A DNA stretch of 64,000 bases from Salibacterium salarium (lineage in GTDB: Bacteria; Bacillota; Bacilli; Bacillales; Marinococcaceae). Location: assembly GCF_030813635.1 (NCBI RefSeq), contig NZ_JAUSUM010000003.1, forward strand, positions 462,248-526,247, given 5' to 3'. Of this stretch, positions 17,928 to 27,217 are shown piece by piece; the first letter of the stretch is position 1; every line of letters starts with the position of its first letter. The notes under the pieces are model-generated. The model was not told where the DNA came from and searched no databases. It saw nothing but the letters and a program-made list of their open reading frames with translations. A program made the position numbers and the translations under genes.

Positions 17928-18786
17928 ACTGGAGGCCTCCTTTCAAATAATACATAATATCTTCCAGAGAAGCCCGTTCAATAAAAACTGTATCTCCGAA
18001 AGTATCTTTCACTGCTTTTACATTATCCGTTAATGCCTCAAAACCTGTTGGTCCACGATGAACATGAACAAAGTCCTTTTCTGTGTCTCTATCCAGGAGT
18101 TCCGTTCCTCCTTTAACGAGGGCATAGTTTTCAGCTATGTCATGAATGGACTGATTAAATACTAGTTCCCCACTCTGTATAAGAGCAATATAATCTGCGA
18201 TACGATTTAAGTCGGTTGTAACATGGGTAGAGAAAAAAATGGTGCGACTACCATCGATCATTAATTCTTGTAAGATATCCAGCAGCTCTCTTCTAAAAAT
18301 AGGGTCTAAACCTGCTGTGGGCTCATCCATAATGATCAGCTCTGCGTGATGGGACAGTGCTATAGCTAAGGAAGCCTTCATTTGCATCCCTTTAGAAAAA
18401 GTTTTCATCGCTTTATTAAGTGGTAATTCGAATTGTTCAACGTATTGATAAAACAGGTCATCATCCCAGTGTTTATAGGCTGGTCCCACTATGCGCTTTA
18501 TATCTTTTAAGTTCATCCCTTCAAAAAATACATTGCCATCATATACAAAACCAATGCGCTCCTTGATTGCCTTTTCATGTGTCTTGTAGTCCAACCCGAA
18601 AATCTTAACTTCACCAGTCTCTGGTTTTAATAGATTCATCATCATTTTTATCATTGTCGACTTGCCGGCACCATTTGCTCCAATGAATCCTGTTATAAAC
18701 CCTTGCTTAACTTGTAAATCTATATTTTTAATGGAAAAACCTTTGAATTTTTTCGTTACATTTTTTAATTCAATCACATTCTCCAT
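17920..18786 (-). CDS. ABC transporter ATP-binding protein (YtrB/Pmt type)
   Basis: A 288 aa ATPase: Walker A GANGAGKST near residue 37, signature-like FSKGMQMKASLAIAL, Walker B LIIMDEPTAGLD, and the H-loop in FFSTHVTTDL. A C-terminal regulatory extension of about 70 residues is present. The LSGGQ motif is replaced by FSKGM, as in this subgroup. It is downstream of the GntR gene by 5 bp. Confidence 0.92.
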   Translation of the reverse strand: MENVIELKNVTKKFKGFSIKNIDLQVKQGFITGFIGANGAGKSTMIKMMMNLLKPETGEVKIFGLDYKTHEKAIKERIGFVYDGNVFFEGMNLKDIKRIVGPAYKHWDDDLFYQYVEQFELPLNKAMKTFSKGMQMKASLAIALSHHAELIIMDEPTAGLDPIFRRELLDILQELMIDGSRTIFFSTHVTTDLNRIADYIALIQSGELVFNQSIHDIAENYALVKGGTELLDRDTEKDFVHVHRGPTGFEALTDNVKAVKDTFGDTVFIERASLEDIMYYLKGGLQYV

Positions 18787-18791
18787 TTATT

Positions 18792-19163
18792 TCACTCCTC
18801 ATATAAAATCTTCAATAATTGTTGAAGTTCATCAAGTGACAGTCCTATTTCTCTGCTATTTGTTATAACCGCACTCAGCTGTTCCTCAATGACCTTCAGC
18901 TTCTTCTCTCTAATGACCTCCAAATTTTGTTCTGCGACAAAAGAACCTTTTCCGACAATGGAATAGATAAAGTCCGCCTTCTCCAATTCCTCATAGGCGC
19001 GTTTCGTCGTTATAACACTAATTTGTAAATCCTTTGCCAGCTGACGTATGGAAGGTAGTGCTGTTCCCTCCTGCAGATCACCTGCTAAGATAGATGATTT
19101 AATTTGATTGGTAATTTGTTCATATATCGGCTCCTTTGAACTGTTGGAGATAATTATTTGCAT
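18792..19163 (-). CDS. GntR family regulator, YtrA subfamily
   Basis: A 123 aa short GntR protein: winged HTH (EQITNQIKSSILAGDLQEG, LPSIRQLAKDLQIS) and a C-terminal dimerisation helix, without a large ligand domain, as in YtrA. It is first in its operon and faces a dyad overlapping its own promoter, so autorepression is likely. Confidence 0.92.
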   Translation of the reverse strand: MQIIISNSSKEPIYEQITNQIKSSILAGDLQEGTALPSIRQLAKDLQISVITTKRAYEELEKADFIYSIVGKGSFVAEQNLEVIREKKLKVIEEQLSAVITNSREIGLSLDELQQLLKILYEE

Positions 19164-19188
19164 GCTAACCCCTTCTTCGTCATTTTTG

Positions 19189-19242
19189 TATAATGTATAT
19201 GTACTTTATATACATTATATACACCCCTGAAGTATCATGCAA
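19189..19242 (-). promoter_or_regulatory. Promoter and YtrA-type operator
   Basis: Minus strand: -35 TTGCAT (19237-19242), 17-bp spacer, -10 TATAAT (19214-19219). A dyad TATAATGTATAT-N7-ATATACATTATA (19189-19219) overlaps the -10 and start point, fitting the GntR protein encoded downstream. Confidence 0.75.
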
Positions 19243-19280
19243 CCATTTTATTTGAAAAGAAAGGAAATTTTGCTTATGCC

Positions 19281-19388
19281 TATAGCTTTGAAAAAAGTTT
19301 GATCAAAAACAACTTGCAAGACCATATTTTTTCCAAATAAAAAGAAGCCATTTTCAAAAGATTGATAAACATGGCTTCTTGTTCAGTA
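19281..19388. repeat. Diverged copy of an integrase-3'-end repeat
   Basis: About 108 bp resembling 59370-59482 over its whole length (roughly three quarters identical by eye). It includes the TAGCTTTGAAA end of an integrase frame, AAAGTTTGATCA, and an AAGAAGCCAT...ATGGCTTCTT stem. The stem (19343-19381) followed by TTTTTATTT on the minus strand may also terminate the RND gene. Confidence 0.6.
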
Positions 19389-19480
19389 TTATTTTTATTT
19401 GGATAATAAATTTATTAATGTAATTCACATTCGTTTTTTAAACCAAGGTGGCGCGTTACAGCATTTAAGTTAAATTAATT

Positions 19481-22480
19481 TTATCTTTTGTAAAACCGAT
19501 CCTTCATTTTTTGTGCGATATCTTCAAATAAAACATAAGTAACAGGTAAAAACATTAACGTAATAAACATGGAGAATGAAAGACCAAAAATAAGCGCAAT
19601 GGCCATCGGCTGTTGATACTGTCCAGCGTGACCTGTTGTAATCGCCAATGGAATCGTTGCCGAAACCGTAGTAATAAACGTGATAAAGATAGGCCGGTAC
19701 CTTTCCTTACACGCTTTTTTCATCGCATCATATCGTTCCATTCCAGCAATGCGAAGCTGTTTCATTCGGTCGATAAGCAAAATTCCATTATTTACGACAA
19801 TTCCGATCAAGATCAACATTCCCATTGCTGAGAGCAGGTTAAGATCTGTTTGAGTAATAAATAGACCAGCTAATACCCCAGTGAGTGTTAACGGAATCAC
19901 ACTCATGACAACGAACGGGTGGATCAAGCTATTAAACTGGATAGACATAATCGCAAAGACAAGGAGTATCGCTGATAGTAACACTAGATACATTTCGTGT
20001 GAAGTTGTCTCCTGATCGGCAATTTGTCCACCAACTTCTACGGAGTACCCTGGTTCAACCATATAATTGTTAACAACTTGATAAATATCGTCACTAACCT
20101 CACTGAGGTCTCGACCATCCACATCCCCAAGTAGTTGAATGACTCTTTCTCCATCTTCATGGGATATCTCATTTGGCGAAAGTGCTTCTTCGAATGTAAT
20201 GTAATCACTTAGCGGCTTTTCCCCATTATTTGTGTTGATTTCGACTTCTTCAAGGGAAGTAGCGTCTTGAATTTCTTTTCCATAAGACAGCATAACAGGT
20301 ATTGAAAAGCCTTCTGCCTTGATGGTGCCCGTTTCTCTTATTGTGGACAAAAGGGTTAATTCGTCTTTAATATCCGTAGGAGTCAACCCATCCATAGCGG
20401 CATTTGAACGATCAACAACAATCCGTTGTTCATCACGACTGTTTTCAAAAGTACTAGTAATACCTTGTATCCCAGAAATATCAGCCAATTCAGCATCCAA
20501 ACCATCTGCCAACCCCCGAAGTTCATCCAAATCATCACCCTTAATTGATATTTGAATGGGATATGTCACAGATCCAGAAGCAGTAATAGGGTGATCTTTA
20601 GACATCTCTTGTAACTCGTCATGAATTACTGAATTTATTTCGTTTTGTGAAACCGTTGCTTCTTCTTCAGGCGTCATCTTGACATAAAAATACATTTGGT
20701 TTTGTCCAAAGTTACGGATGTTGTACCCTTCAATATCTTCCGTTTCCGAAAGGAATTGAGACATGCTTTCCGCTACCCTCTCACGATCTTCAGGGGTTGT
20801 TTGTTGTTCAAGACCAACATAAAATTCGGCTTGACGGTCATAAAAATCAGGTAAGACAGTGACAGGCGTAAAAAATGTCAAAGACAGAGAGGCTAGAAAT
20901 ACCAGAAAAAACAGCAGCACGATTCCCACTTTTCTCCTTGTCTTTTGACCCATCCAGTCAATGTAGCGATCGATCTTTGCAAAAAAGGCAGATGGCTTAG
21001 AAGATTCCTTTTTTTGTTTGACTTTCAACCATTTTTCAGACATAACAGGAATAAACGTAAAGCACATAATGAGTGCAGAGAGCTGACTAAAGACAATAAC
21101 CGCGGCAATTACCTTTGCAAACTCCCCCACCTGTCCGCTGATGAGGCCGATAGGTAAAAAAACCATAATCGTTGTGAGGGTTGAAGCAATGACTGGAGTA
21201 AAAACTTCTTTAGTCCCTTGTATGGTCGCTTCCCTATCATCAAGTCCTCTTTCCTTTTTCTTATAGATGGACTCCATAATGACGATAGAAGAGTCAACAA
21301 CCATACCTAATCCAATTCCAATACCAAGCAAGCTGATTAAGTTGATACTAAAATCAAACAAAGCCATCAGCAAAAACGTCATGAGAACCGTCACAGGGAT
21401 AGAGATAGCCATAATGACCGTTGCTGCCACATTTCTCAGAAACAAAAAGAGGACAAGAACAACTAGGAAACCTCCAATCAGGACATTTGTTTGCAAATTG
21501 CCAATGGAATTTTCTACAAACTCTGATTGAACGATTGTTTCATCCAATACAAACCCATCTATATTTCCTTCTTGTTCAATTACTTTTAATTCAGATCTGA
21601 CAGCTTGAGTCAACTCCGCTTGCGTGGCTTCATTTGTTCTACCTACAGACACCCACACATAATTGTTATCTCCATCACGCCATAGTTCTTGATTATTTCT
21701 GCTTTCTTCCACCTTAATATCTGCAATGGTGCTTAGAAGCACAACACCGTTCTCAGCAGGAATAAAAAGATTTTCTATTTCCTCCATATCTTGTAAACTT
21801 GAATTCCATGTTAATACAGGGGTATCTTCTTCATTGGACCGACCAATCGAAACATTGTCATTTTGCTGCTGTAACACATTCTCTACTTCATCATACGTTA
21901 CACCCGCCTGATTCATCTGTTCAGGCTCTAGTTGAACCATGACGGTCCTTTCCATTTGACCAACCACTCTCACTTCTTTAACTTCCTGGAGAGATTCCAA
22001 TCGCGGTTTTAACGTCGTTTCTGCAAAAGTAGTCATGGTTCCTATATCTCCATCATGTATATCCATATAAAATTCATAGCGCTGTGCAGATGTATTACGA
22101 GAAATTTCTATATCATGAACAGTCGAGATACTTCCTTCCACTTCGCCTACCGCATTCTTTAGCTGCTCATAAGCTTCATCCCCAACCTCTTCTTGAAGGG
22201 TAACTGTAATAGAGCTTAAGTCATCAGTTGAAACAGATTCATATCCTTGAATGCCTTCTACATTTGAAAGCGCCTCTTCAATAGGGTATGTTACATTTTC
22301 TTCCATATCTGAAGCAGGTACATTGGAAGCTTCAGCTGAGACCGTCACCGTGTCATAAGTTACCTCTGGATAAAACTGATTTTCCAATGTGTCCATGAAC
22401 ATCATACTTACAACAATCATTCCAATGGTGGCGTAGACGACAATAAACTTCCTCCTCAACAATCCCTTGATCCAATTCAT
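19481..22480 (-). CDS. RND efflux transporter permease (AcrB/SwrC family)
   Basis: A 999 aa resistance-nodulation-division pump. It has the N-terminal membrane helix, two large extracytoplasmic loops, and two blocks of membrane helices around residues 320-500 and 820-990. The helix 4 GIGIGLGMVVDSSIVIME motif carries the conserved Asp. No membrane-fusion protein is adjacent, typical of Firmicute RND proteins such as SwrC. It is divergent from a PadR regulator, which probably controls it. Expected substrates: amphipathic compounds. Confidence 0.93.
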   Translation of the reverse strand: MNWIKGLLRRKFIVVYATIGMIVVSMMFMDTLENQFYPEVTYDTVTVSAEASNVPASDMEENVTYPIEEALSNVEGIQGYESVSTDDLSSITVTLQEEVGDEAYEQLKNAVGEVEGSISTVHDIEISRNTSAQRYEFYMDIHDGDIGTMTTFAETTLKPRLESLQEVKEVRVVGQMERTVMVQLEPEQMNQAGVTYDEVENVLQQQNDNVSIGRSNEEDTPVLTWNSSLQDMEEIENLFIPAENGVVLLSTIADIKVEESRNNQELWRDGDNNYVWVSVGRTNEATQAELTQAVRSELKVIEQEGNIDGFVLDETIVQSEFVENSIGNLQTNVLIGGFLVVLVLFLFLRNVAATVIMAISIPVTVLMTFLLMALFDFSINLISLLGIGIGLGMVVDSSIVIMESIYKKKERGLDDREATIQGTKEVFTPVIASTLTTIMVFLPIGLISGQVGEFAKVIAAVIVFSQLSALIMCFTFIPVMSEKWLKVKQKKESSKPSAFFAKIDRYIDWMGQKTRRKVGIVLLFFLVFLASLSLTFFTPVTVLPDFYDRQAEFYVGLEQQTTPEDRERVAESMSQFLSETEDIEGYNIRNFGQNQMYFYVKMTPEEEATVSQNEINSVIHDELQEMSKDHPITASGSVTYPIQISIKGDDLDELRGLADGLDAELADISGIQGITSTFENSRDEQRIVVDRSNAAMDGLTPTDIKDELTLLSTIRETGTIKAEGFSIPVMLSYGKEIQDATSLEEVEINTNNGEKPLSDYITFEEALSPNEISHEDGERVIQLLGDVDGRDLSEVSDDIYQVVNNYMVEPGYSVEVGGQIADQETTSHEMYLVLLSAILLVFAIMSIQFNSLIHPFVVMSVIPLTLTGVLAGLFITQTDLNLLSAMGMLILIGIVVNNGILLIDRMKQLRIAGMERYDAMKKACKERYRPIFITFITTVSATIPLAITTGHAGQYQQPMAIALIFGLSFSMFITLMFLPVTYVLFEDIAQKMKDRFYKR

Positions 22481-22511
22481 ATTTCCCCTTCTTTCAGAAA
22501 TATTTTAATCA

Positions 22512-22528
22512 ATGTAAACATTTTACAT
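22512..22528. promoter_or_regulatory. Candidate PadR operator at the RND promoter
   Basis: ATGTAAACATTTTACAT is an inverted repeat with the ATGT...ACAT ends typical of PadR boxes. It overlaps the -10 (TAAAAT) of a predicted minus-strand promoter whose -35 is TTGTAT at 18-bp spacing. Confidence 0.55.
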
Positions 22529-22566
22529 GAGGGGCATTACTTAATACAATTATATTTTTTAAAAAA

Positions 22567-22603
22567 ATATATATTTGATTGAAATATATATTCGTGGTAC
22601 TAT
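22567..22603 (+). promoter_or_regulatory. padR promoter with dyad; leaderless transcript predicted
   Basis: -35 TTGATT (22575-22580), 17-bp spacer, -10 TACTAT (22598-22603). A dyad ATATATATTT-N5-AAATATATAT (22567-22591) covers the -35. The start point should fall at or next to the ATG at 22610, and no Shine-Dalgarno site is present. Confidence 0.6.
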
Positions 22604-22609
22604 ACAGCT

Positions 22610-22954
22610 ATGGACAGAATGACAGCAATCAAAGGCAGTTTAGAGGTTTGTGTACTCAGTATTCTTTATAAAAAACGCAGTTACGGTTATGAAATTATGA
22701 AAGAACTTGAGAAATTCAATATTAAATTGAAAGGAGTAGGCAGCATCTACCCCATCCTTACGAGGATTAAAGAAAAACAACTTGTCAATGTAAGAAAAGA
22801 GTTCGCTGAAGATGAAAGACCCCGTATCTATTATGAGATAAACGAAAAGGGAATTGCATTTTTAAAAAATGAAATGCAAGAATGGTACGCTCTTCAACAT
22901 GACATAGACTCCCTAATGACTTATCATGCTAAGGATCTTAAGGAGGATAATTAA
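22610..22954 (+). CDS. PadR family transcriptional regulator
   Basis: A 114 aa PadR protein with N-terminal winged HTH (GSLEVCVLSILYKKRSYGYE, GSIYPILTRIKEKQLV) and a C-terminal helix. Divergent from the RND gene and followed 3 bp later by a HAAS-domain protein. There is no ribosome site before the ATG, and the promoter -10 lies seven bases upstream, so translation is probably leaderless. A Met three codons inside is an alternative start. Confidence 0.92.
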   Translation: MDRMTAIKGSLEVCVLSILYKKRSYGYEIMKELEKFNIKLKGVGSIYPILTRIKEKQLVNVRKEFAEDERPRIYYEINEKGIAFLKNEMQEWYALQHDIDSLMTYHAKDLKEDN

Positions 22955-22957
22955 AAA

Positions 22958-23479
22958 ATGAAAGAGGAATTACTGCCATACGAAAGACGATATGTTAATG
23001 AGATTATGGACATACTCAAATCAAGTGAAGTGAAATCCTCGTACCGGGAAGATGCAAAAGAACAGTTAGTTGAACATATTCATGAAGCACGACTGAACAA
23101 TGAGGACTTCAAAGAAATTCTCGGTACACCAGAACACTTTGCACTACATTTTATGGATACAGCTGTCACACGAGAAGAACAGGCAGTCACTAAAATGAAT
23201 ATTAAAGAAGCCAAGCATCAATCAAAACGAGTTTTTTCATTAAAGGGACCTTTGTTTTTTTTGGTTTTGACAGGCATCTTCTATTTGGTTCTTCAATTCT
23301 CAACAGTCTTAATTTTCACACCGGTTCTTGCACCAGGTTATGGAACAGCTTTTCATCTGTTTGTCATCTCAGATTTCCTCTGGTGGAATATCCTTGTCAC
23401 AGCCATTAACGTTGGCATCGCCTTGGTGTTAAGTACTGTGACTATGTACCTGTTAAGCAAGCGTTACCGCCTATTTTAA
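22958..23479 (+). CDS. HAAS-domain (DUF1700-like) membrane protein
   Basis: A 173 aa protein. The N-terminal helical HAAS domain (YERRYVNEIMDIL ... LGTPEHFALHFMD) is followed by two membrane segments around residues 95-120 and 130-165. HAAS proteins are regularly co-encoded with PadR regulators and are thought to modulate them or the adjacent transporter (family knowledge). AAGGAGG lies within the preceding gene's end. Confidence 0.85.
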   Translation: MKEELLPYERRYVNEIMDILKSSEVKSSYREDAKEQLVEHIHEARLNNEDFKEILGTPEHFALHFMDTAVTREEQAVTKMNIKEAKHQSKRVFSLKGPLFFLVLTGIFYLVLQFSTVLIFTPVLAPGYGTAFHLFVISDFLWWNILVTAINVGIALVLSTVTMYLLSKRYRLF

Positions 23480-23480
23480 A

Positions 23481-23513
23481 AGGAGGAAGAGCTTATAAGC
23501 CTTCCTCCCCTTT
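23481..23513 (+). terminator. Terminator after the PadR/HAAS operon
   Basis: Stem AGGAGGAAG / CTTCCTCCC with a short loop, followed by CTTTAT. It starts directly after the stop codon. Between here and 23699 no gene is supported, although an open 43-codon minus-strand frame (containing GLREAGITAIIWNGCGN) is seen at about 23510-23640. Confidence 0.7.
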
Positions 23514-23699
23514 ATACGTGCGTTTTAATTACGTTCATCATGTTGCCACAACCGTTCCAGATTATCGCCGTAATCCCCGCTTCTCTTAATCCGTTACCCG
23601 TATCTTTTGTTCCTCCCAATGTAATCGAGACCGGTGACTAACGCAAAACTTTATTGTTTACATACAATGACCTTAACTTAACTAAAAGGGGGTTTTCTA

Positions 23700-23822
23700 A
23701 TGAGCGCAGGTGGATATGGATCAAATTTTGCTTTACTCGTTGTTCTATTTATCCTTTTAATAATTGTTGGCACTAGTTACACTAGTGGCGGCTTTGGTGG
23801 TTTTGGCGGAGGAGGTTACTAA
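23700..23822 (+). CDS. YjcZ-family tiny membrane peptide
   Basis: A 40 aa peptide: MSAGGYGSNFALLVVLFILL, then a short polar stretch and the Gly-rich end GGFGGFGGGGY. This is the hallmark of the YjcZ/tiny-TM sporulation-associated family. It has its own ribosome site (AAAGGGGG) and terminator. Its role is unknown; relatives are found in spores. Confidence 0.88.
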   Translation: MSAGGYGSNFALLVVLFILLIIVGTSYTSGGFGGFGGGGY

Positions 23823-23846
23823 ATATAATAACCTCAGTATTTATAC

Positions 23847-23878
23847 GGCAGATCGTTATAGTGGTCTGCCCTTTTTTC
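23847..23878 (+). terminator. Terminator after the YjcZ-like gene
   Basis: Perfect stem GGCAGATC / GGTCTGCC (one G-T pair) followed by CTTTTTT. Confidence 0.9.
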
Positions 23879-23971
23879 GTTTTATCTAGACAAACATAAA
23901 TTGTTTTAAATGGAGTCCTCGCGGCACACTTGTGACAAGGAATCATTAAAAAGACTGTCAAGGGACAATAG

Positions 23972-24005
23972 AAAGGATCCAGGCGAATATGTTCCGGATC
24001 TTTTT
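23972..24005 (+). terminator. Orphan terminator hairpin
   Basis: Stem AAAGGATCC / GGATCTTTT followed by more T residues, about 100 bp after the previous terminator, with no gene between them. It could end a small RNA made from 23880-23970, or be a relic. Confidence 0.5.
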
Positions 24006-24132
24006 CCTTACTACTAAGAAATTTTACGTCAAGAGTTGCGAGGACGACATGAATTGTATCCCATTTGATCAGATTACTGATATCCAGAATAGACTATAAT
24101 GGTAGAAACTAATCTTGATCGGAGGATACGTT

Positions 24133-24756
24133 ATGTGCGGCCGTTTTACCTTGACAGTGAATCTGGAGAAAATTCAAGAGCAGTTAGACGTGGAGGAGAT
24201 AAACTTAGAGGATTATAAAGCAAGCTACAACATCGCCCCTTCTCAGAACATACTTGCCGTAATTAATGATGGAGAAAATAACCGTATGGGTAAATTGCGC
24301 TGGGGATTAATACCATTTTGGGCGAATGACAAAAACATCGGGTACAAAATGATTAATGCACGCGCTGAAACAGTTGCTGAAAAAGGAAGTTTTAAGCATG
24401 CGTTGAAAAAACGCCGTTGTATTATTCCGGCCGACTCCTTTTATGAGTGGAAAAAGGTCGACGGTAAAAAGCAACCGTATCGTATTTATTTGAAAGAACA
24501 AGATGTTTTTGAATTTGCAGGGCTGTGGGAAAAGTGGAGAGATGAAAACGATCAGAATATATTCAGCTGCACGATCATAACGACACAGGCGAATGACTTT
24601 ATGTCAGAAATCCATAATCGAATGCCTGTCATACTCCATAAAAAACACCATCAACAATGGATGGATCCGGCTAACCAAGATCCAGAGGATGTAGTGCAAT
24701 TGCTGCAGCCGATTGATTCCAATGCAATGACCGCTCTTTTAACACGGCAAGAATAA
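24133..24756 (+). CDS. SOS response-associated peptidase (SRAP/YedK family)
   Basis: A 207 aa SRAP protein that binds abasic sites in single-stranded DNA through its Cys2. The start was set at the ATG giving MCGRFTL because Cys2 must be exposed after Met removal and GGAGGA lies seven bases upstream. Other conserved parts: INARAET (Asn), DSFYEWK (Glu) and HNRMPVIL (His). Likely cytoplasmic protection of abasic sites. Confidence 0.93.
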   Translation: MCGRFTLTVNLEKIQEQLDVEEINLEDYKASYNIAPSQNILAVINDGENNRMGKLRWGLIPFWANDKNIGYKMINARAETVAEKGSFKHALKKRRCIIPADSFYEWKKVDGKKQPYRIYLKEQDVFEFAGLWEKWRDENDQNIFSCTIITTQANDFMSEIHNRMPVILHKKHHQQWMDPANQDPEDVVQLLQPIDSNAMTALLTRQE

Positions 24757-24768
24757 GCTTGCCGTGTT
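24741..24768 (+). terminator. Hairpin at the SRAP stop codon
   Basis: Perfect 11-bp stem AACACGGCAAG / CTTGCCGTGTT spanning the stop codon. There is no long T-run, so termination may be partial. Confidence 0.55.
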
Positions 24769-25439
24769 AATTCTTCGCCGACACAGATCACATCAGCTTT
24801 CCTGTGGTATAAGGGTGAGTTCCTAACCCATGTTTGCGTTTTCTTTAAATACTATACCGTTCAATTCGAAAAAAGCAAGTTCTATAAAAATTAAAGTGGA
24901 TTTACCAGCTCTTTGTAATCGTTCCGTGGACTGTTTACTTCCGTCGATACTTCATGTATCTATTTTAAGTTTGATTGGATTTGGGTTAGTTTTTTCCGGC
25001 GTTTTAGGAACCTGTAGCGGTATTTAGCAACCTGCTGCCCTTTTTTGTTTCTCAAAATCCTGACAACACGCCTTACAAATCGATTGCCACGCCTCTTTGA
25101 TCTATTTATATAGCGTACGAAACGCATAAAAATCTAATTGCCAGCGTCCTTCGGTACTGGTCCCGGTTTCTTCGTTCCATTTCAAATTCTCGTTACAGAC
25201 ACACTTTATTTCTTCACACTCCCCCAACCCGTAATATCTAAACAGCGCTGGAACGGACAGACTCGCCCTTTTTTGAGCCAAACAGATTCCTGTCAAAGAC
25301 TTCCGCAGTTCCTCGTTTTCTTCTCCCCCACTACTCCGAAAACGATATAAGAATCTTCAAATCTTGGGTTATTAAAGACATTATGTCTCATCAATTTAGC
25401 TGATTGTAGGTTTACTTATTGGGCATGATAAAAAAATAA
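24769..25439. other. Intergenic region with a possible decayed leftward gene
   Basis: About 670 bp without a recognisable intact gene. A leftward frame from about 25330 to 25020 reads plausible protein (GECEEIKCVCNENLKWNEE, then after a stop IKEAWQSICKACCQDFEK). The cysteine pattern suggests a degraded metal-binding protein, but I do not recognise the family. Confidence 0.3.
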
Positions 25440-25928
25440 ATGAAAAAAGAAAAGACTGTTAAAAGGACGGAGATTTTTTTGTTCAATCAATTGCTTTTAT
25501 GGTCCACCTTTATTATTCCTTGGTTTGCACTTATCCCCTTAAATAAAACGGATGTTAAAAAGTTTATCCCGGCAGCATTGTTTGGCGCGCTCATTCTAAC
25601 CTTTGTTTTCCAAGTTGCAGATAAATTTAATTGGTGGGAGATAGAAGAAAATATTATCTTGCTTACAAATACCACACCTTTTGTTTATGGCTTGTTTTTT
25701 GTTGGTACCATTATCATCCTGTATTTTACCTATCACCATTTTCTGTTTTATTTGTTAACTAACCTTATTATCGATGGTTTTCTTTCTTTTGGGATAAGTA
25801 AATGGTATGAACATTTAGGTATTTACAAGTTAATAAATATTAATTCTGTTGGGGTTTATTTATTAACTACGGTGATCGCAATTTTGATTTATGGATTTCA
25901 AAAATGGCAGGATACTGTAATGATTTAA
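25440..25928 (+). CDS. CBO0543-family membrane protein
   Basis: A 162 aa protein with five hydrophobic segments, short charged ends and the WWEIEENI element seen in CBO0543 proteins. Function unknown. A second member of the family is at 42628-43200. No strong Shine-Dalgarno precedes the ATG, so the start is less certain than the frame. Confidence 0.75.
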   Translation: MKKEKTVKRTEIFLFNQLLLWSTFIIPWFALIPLNKTDVKKFIPAALFGALILTFVFQVADKFNWWEIEENIILLTNTTPFVYGLFFVGTIIILYFTYHHFLFYLLTNLIIDGFLSFGISKWYEHLGIYKLININSVGVYLLTTVIAILIYGFQKWQDTVMI

Positions 25929-25976
25929 AATTAACCACGTCGAACTATAAAAAATGCACAGGGTGCAACATAAATT

Positions 25977-26027
25977 AAAAACTATCCCAAACATCATATG
26001 AATGATATTCAGGATAGTTTTTTTTTA
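25977..26027. terminator. Bidirectional terminator
   Basis: Stem AAAACTATCC / GGATAGTTTT with T-runs on both strands, between the convergent CBO0543 and EamA genes. Confidence 0.85.
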
Positions 26028-26903
26028 ACTCGCCTTTCTTGCTGCTTCTGACTTATCCATTCCGTTATTTTTCAGGAACATGTAGAAGGATGCCCCAAAT
26101 ATGATAACGTAGCCTGCAACGCTGAGTAATGTTGGAATCTGGCCGAACAGTATAATGCTCAGCAGCGCCGAGTAAACAACGGTGGAATAAAAGAAAATGG
26201 AAATCTCGCTCGCCGGGGCAAACTTGTAAGCAAGCGTAATACCAAATTGACCGACCGTCGCACAAACCCCGGCCAAAAGCAGTAATGCCCATTGCTGCCA
26301 GCTCATAGGTTCATAAAACATAATCGTGAACGGCAGAAGAACAAGCGTTGTAAAGAACGAAAAATAAAAGACCACGGTATAATGCTTTTCCCGGCTGCCG
26401 AGAACACGAAGAAGGGTATAGGCCCCTGCTGCGAACACAGCCCCAAGCACCCCGACTATATAAGGAAAAACTTCCACAGAAAATTCCGGCTGAATAATGA
26501 ATAAAGTACCGGCAAAAGCAATAAGCACCGCAAAAATCTGATACCGCCGGGCGCTTTCTTTCAAAAAAACCGCCGAAAATATAATGAGAATAAACGGGCT
26601 GAGTTTGTTGAGCATTTCCGCATCTGACAATACAAGATGATCAATCGCATAAAAATTCAGGACGATTCCAACCGCTCCAAGGGCGGAACGGTACAACAGT
26701 AGTTTCTGATTTTCCTTTTTCCCAAAAATCCGCTCTTTATGGTGCAGTACAAAGCCTAATGTTATAATAGCCGCTATAATATTACGAAAAAACGCCTTCT
26801 GCATCGTCGGCAAATCCCCGGAAAGCTTCACAAAAGCCCCCATAAGCGAAAAACCCAATGCAGAAACCAATAATAACCAAATTCCTTTATTACGATCAGA
26901 CAT
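26025..26903 (-). CDS. EamA/DMT family transporter
   Basis: A 292 aa drug/metabolite superfamily transporter with ten membrane segments in two EamA repeats (first from about residue 5, second from about 145). The start was set at MSDRNKG, with GGAGGA eight bases upstream. The base composition is more GC-rich than the flanking DNA. Substrate unknown. Confidence 0.88.
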   Translation of the reverse strand: MSDRNKGIWLLLVSALGFSLMGAFVKLSGDLPTMQKAFFRNIIAAIITLGFVLHHKERIFGKKENQKLLLYRSALGAVGIVLNFYAIDHLVLSDAEMLNKLSPFILIIFSAVFLKESARRYQIFAVLIAFAGTLFIIQPEFSVEVFPYIVGVLGAVFAAGAYTLLRVLGSREKHYTVVFYFSFFTTLVLLPFTIMFYEPMSWQQWALLLLAGVCATVGQFGITLAYKFAPASEISIFFYSTVVYSALLSIILFGQIPTLLSVAGYVIIFGASFYMFLKNNGMDKSEAARKAS

Positions 26904-27217
26904 CAGTCGTTCCTCCAATTCCTCTAAACCAGCTCTATATAGGAGACCTATTAAAACCACCGACAGACTATATTAATATAAAATCCCAATAATGGAAAGT
27001 AATTTGTTTGACTGAATACTCTATATTTTTTTGAAGAGACTTGTTCCATTCATTGTTTCTGTTTATCTTTTCCATTATGAGTAGACAAATGAAATGCTAA
27101 ATACATAGATTCTGGATAGTTATTTTCTTATTCATACATGTTTTTTATTTTTTAATCAGTGCTTCTTGTTGGCGCGACCCTATATGCAAATTTTCATAAC
27201 ACAGATTCAAACCTTTT
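26904..27217. other. AT-rich intergenic region left of the lantibiotic cluster
   Basis: No gene is supported. It contains the EamA upstream region and the left border of the lantibiotic immunity operon; no mobile-element end was recognised. Confidence 0.4.
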
